Positions 1-11,700 of a DNA stretch of 64,000 nucleotides are shown piece after piece. The number at the start of each line of letters is the position of its first letter. Position 1 is the first letter of the stretch. The stretch comes from Aristolochia californica (taxonomy: Eukaryota; Streptophyta; Magnoliopsida; Piperales; Aristolochiaceae). The notes beneath the pieces were generated by a model that made no database searches, was not told the DNA's origin, and was given only the letters and a program-made list of their open reading frames with translations. The stretch lies in NCBI GenBank assembly GCA_029961685.1, contig JARWKL010000011.1, positions 4,714,501 to 4,778,500 on the forward strand, in the 5' to 3' direction. The position numbers and the translations under genes are program-made.

Positions 1-2350
1 AAGCCTTCCCAAACAATGAGAGATTGTTGGGATGTTCCAGATTTTGCCAATTTATCAGCCAAAGAATTGGCTGGTCTAGGAACGAGGTTCCAATTACAAT
101 GAATGGATGACACAATGTCAGCAATACAATCAATGATTGGCCAGTGCCGCCAAGGAGGGGTGCTTTCTTTTGAACACCAGTTGATGACAATTTTTGAATC
201 GCCTTCAATAATCAGCTTGCCATGGAGCTACTCTTTAAAGATTTGGAGGCCGAACAGAAGAGCACTCACTTCAGCAGTATTTGAATCAGCAATACCCACC
301 AGCCCTGCATAAGATAGAATAGGATCTCCACTGCTGTCTCTGAAAACACCACCAGCTCCAGCCGGCCCAGGATTGCCTAAAGCATTGCCATCAAAATTGA
401 GTTTGATGCAGTCGTAAGGGGGAGGATCCGAGGTGGCCATAACCGGATTCCTACGTGGGCCCACCATATGCGCTATCAAACCTAATTTTCTCGAAGGGAG
501 ACGCCCGATAGAGAAGGAAACTCCTTCCTAGAATGTAGCCAGCTTGAGATAAGGCCCACCGCCTGAGAAGCTATATTATCCAGGTTGCTAGCCTTGGAGT
601 TGAATCTCTGGTAGTTTCTCTCTAGCCATATACACCATGGGACATGCGCAAGGCATGCCAAGAGAATTATCTTGCCCAGCTTAGGAAGGCGTATCCCCAT
701 AACCATCTCAAAGGTGCCAAAAAGGTCCTGATGTAGCCCTATTTGGTGACCAATCTTTTGAAATATCTTCATCCAGATTTGCCATGAAAAGCCGCAATGT
801 AAGAGAACATGCTGAACACCAATTCTTCTTAACATTCCAAGATAACAAGATCATTTGTTACCTTGTTTCTGGATTCTCGACGTGGTGCTGACCCTTGTAA
901 ACAACTCCCATAAGGCGCTCCAAATTCATCATTTGCTGCCACGTCTCATCATCATATCTATGGTGTTCAACTTGGAGTTCCTCCACTAGACGAAACGATC
1001 TTTCATTTGGGGGAGGGTTGAGTACTGTTATATCTCTCAGGAGATCGAAGATTGCCTAAACTGGGTTGATCCTACGGGATAACATTTTCCTGGTACCATC
1101 TTCTTCTTTGGTAAGTAGCTAGGACAGGGGGGGATGCTGGGTGTAAAGGAGGGGGTGATTTCGAATGTGGATTTAGAATCTGGGTGATCGGGATTTTCGG
1201 ACTCCATGTGGGGGTGAGGAGGAGAGGCAGGAGGCAACGCCATTTCTGTTCTCAGATGAGAGGTGTCTTGCTCAACAGGGGTACGTTGGAAGCTGGATTC
1301 ACTATGGTCATTTCCTGGCCATTGGGTATGCCATTCTTTGAGAGATAAAGAGCTTGAGGGGAAAAGGATTCCATCAATAATATCAATGTTGTTTCCCTCT
1401 GTGTGATTTCCAATATGATGTGACCAATCAAGAGGGTTTGGACGGGTGAAAAGGACATTATATGCATTGGGCAGAGGGTTAACATCATCCCAGCTGACAA
1501 GATGATAATGAAACTCGTTGCTGGTTCCACGCCACAGGAATCACCTTTTAATCATGTCAATGCTTCGACAAATGGAGGCAGGGCAAAGAACAAATGAAAG
1601 GAAGTAGTTGGGTATACCTGCAAGATGAGTTGAAAAGCATCAATCTGCCAGCTTTAGAGAGGAGCCGCCCTTTCCAAGTAGACAAACGTCGCTTGAGTCT
1701 TTCAATCACCGGGGCCCAAAGCCCTTTCCGGGGACTACAGTCAATGAGGGGGAGCTAAGATAAGTAGAGGGGAGAGTCATGATCGAGCAACCCAAAGTGT
1801 TTGCCATAAGCTGTAGTAAAGGGGATCAATATGAATTTCCATTATAGTCGTCTTGCTCTAGTTGATCTTCTAGCTGGATGTGATCTCAAAAAAACCAAGG
1901 AGAGCCTTAATATTGCGGATTTGGTCAAGAGTGCTAGTGACGAAACAAATGGTGTCGTCTGCAAACTGGAGGAGTTGGATATCAAAGGCACTTTGATCCG
2001 ATATAGCATCAAACTAACTAAGGTTTTAGGCTGAGTTGAACATGGAGGACAATTACTCGGCAATAAGATTGAAGAGTAGCGGGGAGGGAGGGTCTATTTG
2101 CCGAATGCCATGGGAGCCATGAAAGTAGCCACAAACGGTGCCATTGAGGAGCAAGGAGTAAGAGGCCGACGAAATGCAACTCAGAATCCAAAATCTCCAT
2201 CTGTCCCCAAAGTCCATACGCTGCATTACATTGTCAAAAAGTGTGCAATTCACGCGGTCAAAGGCTTTCTCAAGGTCAAGCTTGTGGACGAAGCGGGGGA
2301 GGCCCAATTTGAAGAGGTGGCCGATAATCTCATGAGCAGCCATGGCGCAT
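1..2350 (-). mobile_element. Degenerate LINE ORF2 (RT, zf-RVT, RNase H), 5' truncated
   Basis: On the minus strand, from high to low coordinates: reverse transcriptase with HKLDLEKAFDRVN (about 2290-2250) and a GIRQ.D motif; an FADDT catalytic box near 1990 with stops after it; an FLWRG-type connector near 1530; a zf-RVT/connector segment (835-482, with HVLLHCGFSWQIW); then RNase H (KLNFDGNALGNPGPAG near 395, then IIEGDSKIVINW after a frameshift). Multiple stops and frameshifts make it a pseudogene. The stretch 1530-1040 between connector and zf-RVT fits neither and may be a rearrangement. The 3' end lies before the window. It sits in a PTST intron. Confidence 0.85.
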
Positions 2351-2567
2351 GCTTCATCCTTTTATTTCAGGGTTTAAGTCATAATTACATAAATGACAGA
2401 AATTCCTCTAAATACAAAAATTCACGAATCTCCTAAAATACACCTCTAATTTGAATGAAACTTGAACCACAAAAATATTAAAACATTATCTATCTAACAA
2501 ACATAGGCTAGGATAAAACATAATATGGGAGATAACCAAAATACCCCTGCACTGGTATTTTAACAAG
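2351..2567 (-). repeat. Truncated copia LTR
   Basis: Read on the minus strand it starts TGTTAAAATACCAGTGCAGG and continues GGTATTTTGGT, matching the LTR start at 11901 and 12938 with divergence (both have TGTTAAAATA, AGGGGTATTTTGG and TTAGATAGA). It abuts the truncated LINE at about 2350; no partner LTR is seen. Confidence 0.55.
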
Positions 2568-2675
2568 CTTGTTCAAATACATTGCTGCGATAAATTTCTT
2601 TTGTGCACTTGAAACAATATGGCGTAGAAACTCTGTTACTAGACTAATTGCTTTATTCTTTTTTATGTCATACAG

Positions 2676-2739
2676 GAATGATCATGTGTCTCTGGATGAG
2701 TGTAATTTTTTAGATATTGACAAGGAGTTGGCTGCTGAG
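2676..2739 (+). CDS. PTST: PTST-like exon (coiled coil, first visible)
   Basis: Acceptor TACAG ends at 2675 and donor GTTAGT starts at 2740. The first base completes a codon begun in an exon before the window. It encodes [20 protein letters not shown], the ELA(A/R)E-type entry into the coiled coil. Confidence 0.88.
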
Positions 2740-5700
2740 GTTAGTGTCATCTATAGCTTTTTTTTTTTTTTTTGTTGCTAGTTCCGTCTTTTATTTGATT
2801 TATTTCTGTCTCTTGTAGGCCAACGAAAAGGATAACCTAGTAGAGGTTGATCATTTGAAAGCAATGCTGGTATAATTGCTAGTGCTATTTTTTGTCTTTC
2901 CTCTTTATTTGTAGCATATGTTCTGGTCGTATATTTTTATTTGAGGGTCTTATGTTGTGTTTGTATTTCATGTCGTAGCATCAAAAGGAGCTGGAGTTAT
3001 TTCAGTTGAAAAAACAGATTGAGAAGGAGAAGGTATATAATTTCTGATACATATCAAGTTAGAAAATTAACATCTCTTAGCTGCTCCTAGGTGCTGGATG
3101 CTTGCTTCTTCCATTTTGACCGTCTTCCACATACAGCAATCCAGGTCAAGCAAGTGTAGTCCCACAGTGGAGTCGTGTAAACGTAAAACTTCTTCATGTA
3201 GATAAAAGTGTAAATTTTTATATTATACATTATTTTGTATCTCTAAGTCAAAGGCATTTTAACCTTTTAATGTACCATAGTACTACTATTAATTTGAATG
3301 AACATGATGGCTGGTTCCTCTATTGCTGCCTGCAGCACTCTAGCAGTCCATTTTTCTCCCTCCTTTTTCTTGATTTGAATGTCGATAGATCACTGATCAG
3401 AGACTAAATGTTAAAGTTTTACAGTTCCTGCTAAATCAAATCAAATAAAAATTGGTTGTCTATGTGATGGTAAGAGGAGGTGGATCTTTCATCATGGCAA
3501 ACTTCAGTTGAAAGGTGAAGCAGAATTTTACCCTGCTTATGTGTGACTTGTTAACGTCACCTAATTATAGAAACAAAGTTAATACAGAAAGCTGGAATAC
3601 AGGTATCTCAACCTTTGTCTTCTCAACTCTGGAAAATGCTGGTTTTCAAGTTCCAAGGGAAGAACTTGAATATTCTGGTGTTGTTTTGTACCTAGCTGTA
3701 GCTAGCACAGGAGAAAAAAATGCACTAGTAAATTATTCTCAACCAAATAAATAATGCTCCAGTATCCAAAGAGAGAATCCGTATTATTTTTGAACAACTT
3801 ATGAAAGTTACCATAAATCTACCTATTTATATAGACTCTAAAACTACCATGTCTTTGCCAGAATATACCACTTTTTTTTTTTTTGAAATAGAGCTGAGTT
3901 ATATTAAAAGGTTAAAAAAAACAAGATTACAAGGAGGGGGAACCGAGTCATATCAAAAGGCCCTATTTACAAGGAAGCTTAAAAGATTAAAAGAACCAGA
4001 ATATACCACTTTGGTAGAATTTTCCTAGGACTAGAATAGGATTAGAACATTGAACACCTCATGACTTTCCGAAATTGACTACTAATGAAGGAAACTACTG
4101 ACCACACTTTCCTAAATAAAGCTCTCCTAGTTGGTACATATTAACAAACTAGGGAACTTCATTTAAAAAAAACAAACAAACTAGGAAACTAATAAAAATA
4201 GAAATTTGTTGACTTCCTTTAATAGAAATTACTAAACCATATTACTTTCCAACAGTAGTATGTTATTGTCTTTTAGTCTTCCTCTTTCTTTTTCTGCTTC
4301 CTCCTTTTATAAACCTTTAATGGTTTAAGATGAGTTAGGTGATTCCAAGACCGTCATTATTTGGGCTAAAGGTTCCATACTCATAGCTGGAGATTTGACC
4401 AAGAGTTTGTTCAAATTAACACTTTAGCTGAGATGCTTAACATAAGTTGGAATCAGGTCCCTGACGAAGCCAATCTCACTGCTAACCATTATGCTCGACA
4501 GGGTCATACCCATCCCGGTTTGATCTTTTGTACAGATTTTTAATCTTTAATCTGGCCCCAATGCACCCCCATCCCCCCCATCTTTTTGTATCCTTTTCTT
4601 TTTTATTAACAAAAAATGTGCCTTTTCGAAAAAAAAAGTTCGTCTTCATACTTTTCAGTAATTTCTTCAACATTAGAGTTGTATACTATGACACTTGTTA
4701 CAAAGCTTATAGATATGAGAAATATTTTCTTCTGTACCACATAAATTGAGTTGCTTGTGATTTATGTGAGTAAAAACATGAAAGTTAAGAAGAAATAGAG
4801 GAGAGAAGAGAAGAAAAAATAGAAGAGAACACGTTGAGAAGGCTTCGTTGAATAGAGCCCCAGCCATTAGGGTCCGGAAACAACCCTAAATTCACCTATA
4901 TACTCACTTAAAAAAGCGGTACTAAATTATATATATGCCCCTCTACATATAAACCCTTATATCTCCGTAAACATCTTCAATTGAAACAAAAATTTAGCAA
5001 TGTAACTCTAACATTTCAAAAAAAATATATCTCTAGCATAAAGATAAGCTAACTGCTATCCTACGAGGGATATACAACAATAGTAAATGACCCAAATACC
5101 CTTTTCAATAGATATTTCAACACTCTCTCTGAAGCTAGAGTGTATATATCAAGAAGCCCTAACTTGTTATAAACATTCCCAAATTGTCTCTTTCCTAATG
5201 CTTCAGTAAAAATATCACTAAGATGATCCATGGGCTTGACATAGGCAGTGATTACAGCTCTACTTATTATAGCATCACAGACAAAATGAAAATCAACTTC
5301 TACATGTTTAGTCCATTCATGGAACACTAGGTTGTTGGCAGCGAATATTACAGCTTGGTTGTCGCAAAACATCTTCATTGATTCTGTAGGATGAAAACCC
5401 AACTCTTGTAACACTGACATCCCACACAAAAGTTCATTAACTGTGTGGGTCATTTCTTGGTACTATGCTTCTGCATTAGAGTAGGCTACAACATTCTATT
5501 TCTTGCTCTTCCAACTAACCATGTTTCTACCAACAAAACTACAATACGTTGGGTAGAATTTTTATCCAATTTAAACCCCGCATAACGGCATCAATAACCC
5601 TTTTCTTGGTGCACCCTACAGATATTGTAATATCTTGTGTGCGACTTCCAAATGTATCTTCTTCATATGCTCCATAAAGTAGCTAACTATACTTACTGCA

Positions 5701-8700
5701 AATGATATATCAAGTTGAGTCACTGAAGCATAAATAAATTTGCCTACTAACCTTTTGTACATAATTTTGTCTTTAAGCTCAGCACCACCATCTTTATGGA
5801 GATTGTGGTTACCTCCATAGGCGTCTCAACAAACCTAGCACGTAGCAGCCCATATTCCTAAAGCATACCAACAACACATTTTGTGTCAAGACACTGCTTG
5901 TTTTATTTCTTGCTACCTCGACGTTGAGTCAGCAATGCCTAATGGGCCAACATACAAGAAACACTGATTTTCGAAGGTATCCAAGATAACTCCCCCGAAG
6001 CTAGTAATCCCAGGATTACAAAGGGAGGAACCATCAAAATTCAACTTTAGGAAACCAGGCTCTGGAGGGGTCCGTTCCTGCATGATTGGGGCCTTGGTTT
6101 GAAACCGCATCATAGCCATGATGCTCCAATTATCTCGGATAGAGGAACCCACAATGGAGGAGAAGGGCTTCTTGGTAAGAAGCCACGCTGAGATTTGGCC
6201 CGACACATGATCAACCACTCTTACTGCGGATTCACTTTTTGCATCAAAACACCTGCGATTGCGTTCATTCCAAAGCCCCCACGAAATAAAACTAGTACAA
6301 GAAGAGATCATTAGCTTTCCAAGCCCAGGAAGGGGAGTGCCAATGAGCGACTTGCTAAAGGAGATCAGATCTGTAGGCATAAAAAATTGCAGCCCCCTCT
6401 TATAGAAGATGGGAGCCCACATGTTCCACGAGAAAGAACACTGTAGCAGGATGTGGCTGGTGGGTTTGACCTCCGAGTTGCAGAAAGGGCAGAGAGGATC
6501 AATAGATTGGTGGCCTCTTCATCTGAGCACATTTGCCGTGAGTATCTTTCTTTCGCAAGCACTCCATATGTAATTTTTTTATCTTTGGCAGGGCACAAAG
6601 ACTTCGTGCAAAGTATATCTCATACTCCCCTTTGATTTAAATGCCAGCCATTGATGTATTTGCTTGCCTCCAAAGCCTCAGTATTGGAAAGAGCCCTTTT
6701 GGGGTGCAGGTTCAAACCATCTCCCTCAAAAGCATCGGCGACCGATATCTCCCTTTGTAAAGATAGGAGAAAAAGATTCTTGAAAGATGTCTGTAAAGAC
6801 TCCTGTCCCGCCCACTAATCCTCCCAGAATTTTAGGGATCTACCGTTTCCAACATAAAATCTGTTGATTGAGGAGAATTTAGGAAGAAGTAGATATAGTG
6901 ATCTCCAAATTGGGGGTAGACATCTCTGGTTACCTCCTGAAGTCCACCATGGAGAAGGACAACCAAGCTTAACAGTTGCCATTTCCTTCCCAAGATTAGA
7001 AGAAATTGTGTTGAACTTCCAAATCCATTTTAAGAGCAGAGCTTGGTTCATTTCCTTCGATTTCTGAATCCCCAAACCTCCCATCCGCTTTGGCAAACAA
7101 ACTTCCTCCCATCTGACCAAATGATATTTAAAAGTATCACTCGATCCCCTCCATAGAAATCTTTTCTTTAACTTATCCATGGCTTCACATATGGAGGCAT
7201 ATGTAAATCACTTACCTTAGGAATTGTAGATGAAGAAGGCACTGGTGTGGGTGGAGGAGTTGCTCCTTGTGTGATGGCCTTGGAAGGTGTCATTCGTTTA
7301 TAGATCTGTAGTTGTTTCTTTGTTGGTGGATCAAACCCACTATCAGTATGCAAAACGTGAAGTGAGGCACCAAACTGATTCATTATTTCACTATACAAAT
7401 TTATGAATATATCAAAGACTTTGGTTTTCTTCCATAGGGAATATATCCATGTGGACCAACTAAAGTCATCAATAGACAAAACAAAAAACTGGAAACCAAA
7501 GATATTAGATAATTGATAGGGACTCCATACATCTAAGTGAACTATTTCAAATAAATTGTGGTGGGCAAATGCGCTATGGTGCTCCCTGAGCTGACAAGAT
7601 TCCACTGAAATGATAAAGTAGAAGGTAGATTTAGAAATAATTGGAGTAGCTTGTTTGGGAGGGATGTCCTAGCTGGAAGTGCCACTAGAAAGAAGAAACG
7701 GCTACATTGAATGCTAAAGAAGATAGCTATACTGAACCGTCCAATTGGTAAAGCCCCTCTTTCTCACATTAGACACCAAATCGACCTCCTTCTTTGGAGG
7801 TCTTGAAAAACAATGAGTAGATAGAAAGTTACTGAACACTACAATGATTTAGTAAGTACACTAATCAATGACAAGTTAATAGGAAACTTAGGTACAAACA
7901 GAGCAAAATTTAAAGACAAGGGTGGAGTAGATTGAACTGTCCCAAATTTACTCATAGGCTAGGAGGAACCATCTGCGAATGTGGCATGTTTGAATGAGGA
8001 AGAATGAGTGGGGGATGAAAATGATGAAGACATATCTAACATATGCATTGATGCACTGTAATAACCCATGAAAAGACTGGAGATGCATGTACTGCAGAAA
8101 TACCTAAATTTGCCATGGTAGTTGTATTGGTGGAAATATTCTAGGCCATGGATAAGGAGGACGCACTCAACTATGCCATGTACCGAGCCAGCTATTGAAA
8201 TCCATCTAGAGCACCAGGAACAACTCCAACTACACTACTAGTAGACGGTTCTCCACTTTCAGACAAACTCGAGTTAGGACAAATAGGCTTGACAAATGTT
8301 GTGCCAAAAAGTTCCCAACATTTGTCTAAAAAATAGTTATTACACCCATAATGGATGCACTTTTTCTGACACTACCATCACTATGGCCTCTTCCACGCTC
8401 AGGTTTATGTCTGCCTCATCCTCATCCACCCTGGCCATGTCCACAAAGTGTCTCTGAATGACCCTGAACTGGCTGGATATTGAGGTAGCAGCTTTTGTCC
8501 ATTTGTCATCCTTGCTGCTATGTGGAACTGCAAGTACCTCTACACGCATTACTCTATTAAAAGCTTTCTTGAGTGTAGGCATAATATCATTAGAGTACTT
8601 AGGCACTAACTGCATCCTATTCAAAACCCAAACATGAAATTCGAAGCTTAGTTCCTTAGTAGTGAAGGTATGATAAGTCTCAAGTTCCTGTAAAATACTC

Positions 8701-11700
8701 TGTAATTCAGTGAAATAATCAATAACCAATTGATCTCCCCTCTTTAACCCAAAGAACTTGTATACAATTTATTGATTTGAGACGAGTTGTTCTCTTGATC
8801 ATACATATCTTCTGGTGGCATCCAAATTTCTTTTAAGGTCCCATAATTCATCACTTTCTTCCTGAATTTTGATTCCATGCTGTTGAATAGCCATGTCATG
8901 ACTTTATCTTTTGCTTCCTAATCATCAGTAACCGGCTCAAGAGGATCATCCCTCAGGTATTTTTTTCATCCACTAAGCCTTCAGATAAATCTAGACAGTT
9001 TTGGACCGGCCCAGATAATTTTGCCCATTCAAGTTCTTTGGGGCGATACAATAGTATTCTTACCAGCCAAATTACCAGACTCTTAAGCTGGTGTAATCAC
9101 TTCGCCTGATTCAGCCATCATCTACTATCAACAACAACCAGAATTTTCACAAATAACACACTGGAATACACTACCAAAAAATAATCAACACCAAAAACCA
9201 CTAAAAATTAATGTGTACACTTGCATAAATGAGGTGGGGTCCACACAACACAGAAAATCAGGACACCAAAAGTGCAATTGAAATTATCATTCTGCTACCA
9301 TCTATTAATCAAGAAAGCGAGCTGAATAGGAAATCAACTAGGGATGACCTTAGCTCTGGGGATGATGATGCAAGCAGTTTGCAAGACTTGCTTAGGTATA
9401 ATATTGGGAGAGAATGACCTAGACAATTCTCTGGGGCACAAAACTTTGTAACGCTGTTTAATTGACAGCACAAACCACCAATTCTAGGGTTATGACAGAA
9501 ATAAAGGGTAAAAGGTTTCACCTTTAACTTCAATCAGCAATAATTTTGGAAAATCCCCCTTCCTGGAGAGTTTGCTAACTTGATGAGTAGAAAAAGCTCG
9601 TGAAAAACTCACAACAATCAGATCGTATGTTCTGATACCATGTAAAAATATGAAAATTAAGAAGAAATAGAGAAAAAAAAATATAAGAGAAGAAGTTGAG
9701 AAGGCAACGTTGAATAGAGCAGCGGCCATCGGGGTCTGGAAAAAACCTGAATTCACCTATATATTCACTTAAGGAAAGAGGTGAAAATAACATAAATAAC
9801 CCTCTACATATAAACCCTTATATCTCCCTATTTACATTTTAGAATAAAAAAAATTAACTTTATAATTCTAGCATGAAGATAAGCTAACTGCTATCTGTGA
9901 GGGATATTTCAACAATGTGCATTTAGTAGAAAGAGAAAGTGTACTGTCACTAGATTTCTTGCGGACTATTTGGTAAATCTCAAACTTTTGCTTCACATTT
10001 CCCATGATCTAAGCCTAACCACCAGAGAGTAAGTGCTTTTCTCTAGCATGTTCAACTCAGGTGACTGTTTAACTTTCCTTTTCTTGCCAACAGCTTGGGT
10101 TGGCTATTTTGCAAACCAAAGCAAAAGCTGAGATTGGGGATGCTGAAAGAATTATTGCGGCAAAGGATACAGAACTAGTGGCAGCTGAAGAGAGTCTTTG
10201 TGACCTAAAAGAGGTAGACTGTTAGACTTTTCATGCTTATTTTCTTTCAGATATAGAGAGATGTTGTCTGCCTTGATCATCTGGCTCTTGTTTGAGCATG
10301 TTTGTATGCAAATACAATGTTTGGTTGTAGTAGGTTCGGATAGAATACCAAGGAGTAGGCGAAATTGTAGAAGTAGCTGGCAGCTTTAACGGCTGGCATC
10401 ACCGAGTAAAAATGGATCTTCAGCCTTCATCAGAAACCATGCAACAAACTGTACCAAGGTGGATACTATACTGAGGTCTATCTAAGAATTTCTCCTCTCT
10501 TTTAACCTTTTATGTGGGTAATCTTCATTTTCATCCATATTCCATAGTCATATTAATTTTTTTTTCAAAGATAATTCGTTGTCTTCCTGCTAGATTTTAC
10601 TTTTCTGGACTAATTTGAGGTGTTCGTCTAGGAAACCTTTACTTTGGTCAACGATGTTATGGCTTTATCCTGGAATATATGAGGTAAGCAGAACTTTCTA
10701 AGTGATTGTCTTTGTTGATGAGTTTAATGTCCAATGTGCTTCTTACTTGGAATTTTAATCCCAATCCTGAGACATCTGCTATGTGCTTCTTATGGAGAAT
10801 TTTAATCCTAATCCTGAGATATCTGCATGTTTTTACAACATTGGGTGAAGACAGATGTTTGCTGTGAAATACCTGTGTGCATGAGCAGTTGTGATTATCT
10901 TACTATCATGGGTAGTTTGGTCATTATAGTACATATGTTTCTTACATGGCTTGTGTATATATTGTGGTAAATGCAGGGGTAATTTAGTCATCTTAATTTT
11001 TATTTATAATTTGAGTGGGGAATAGACTTGACCTTACAACATATTTTTTGAGTTAATGATATATTAGGTGGGGATCGTGCTTGACCCTTCCTAGTTCTAT
11101 TTTGATTTCAACTCTGAAAGCTCCTTTGTTTCTCCATTGTTTTTCTATTTTCCTTCAATTTCTCAACCCTAAACCAATTTTACATGGTACCAAAGTGGGA
11201 TTAAGCATTCTTATGTATTAACTGCCCACTCTTTCCTTCATGTTCCAATAAAATTTGATGTCTGAAATTAAGAGAAAGATGGCATCTTAGTTTAGGGGTT
11301 TCTCTTTTTAGAAGTTAAGTTGACAGTAGACTTAGTTTAGGAGTTGGTGTCTAAGTTTGCCTAAGATTAGTTAGTTTCTTTTCCTATTCAAAATTTATGT
11401 AGCTTCTTATTTAATGAAGGTTTAAGGAAGTGTGGTATCCTTGGGCAAAACCTAATTTTCTTCCTAAATTCTCTTCTTTATCTTCCTCCTAAAATTTTTC
11501 GTCTCTCTAGATTGAGTTCTCTCTCTCCTTCTCCTTTCTTCTCTATTTTTTTCTCTTTTCTCTTTACCTCTTGTCCTTCGCAACCAAAGTTACTGGAGAA
11601 GCCATGTTTCTTAAAATTTAGGTTCATAACAATATGGAATGCTCAACATCATTTAAAAAAAAAAACAATAAGGTGTACTCATTTCATCTTATACATATTA

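Larger units (their letters stand above)
4769..9914 (-). mobile_element. Copia-A: Ty1/copia retrotransposon with 5-bp TSD
   Basis: Minus-strand element: 3' LTR 4769-5122, 5' LTR 9641-9914, TSD ATGTG at 4764-4768 and 9915-9919. A primer site complementary to initiator tRNA-Met (GTTCTGATACCA, 9629-9640) lies next to the 5' LTR, and a purine tract lies next to the 3' LTR (plus strand CTCTCTCTGAAGC, 5123-5135). The interior has gag (9118-8340), integrase (7605-7370) and RT/RNase H (5905-5061) in copia order, interrupted by a LINE segment (about 5913-7180). Many stops: dead. It lies in the intron 3033-10093 of the PTST gene. Confidence 0.9.
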
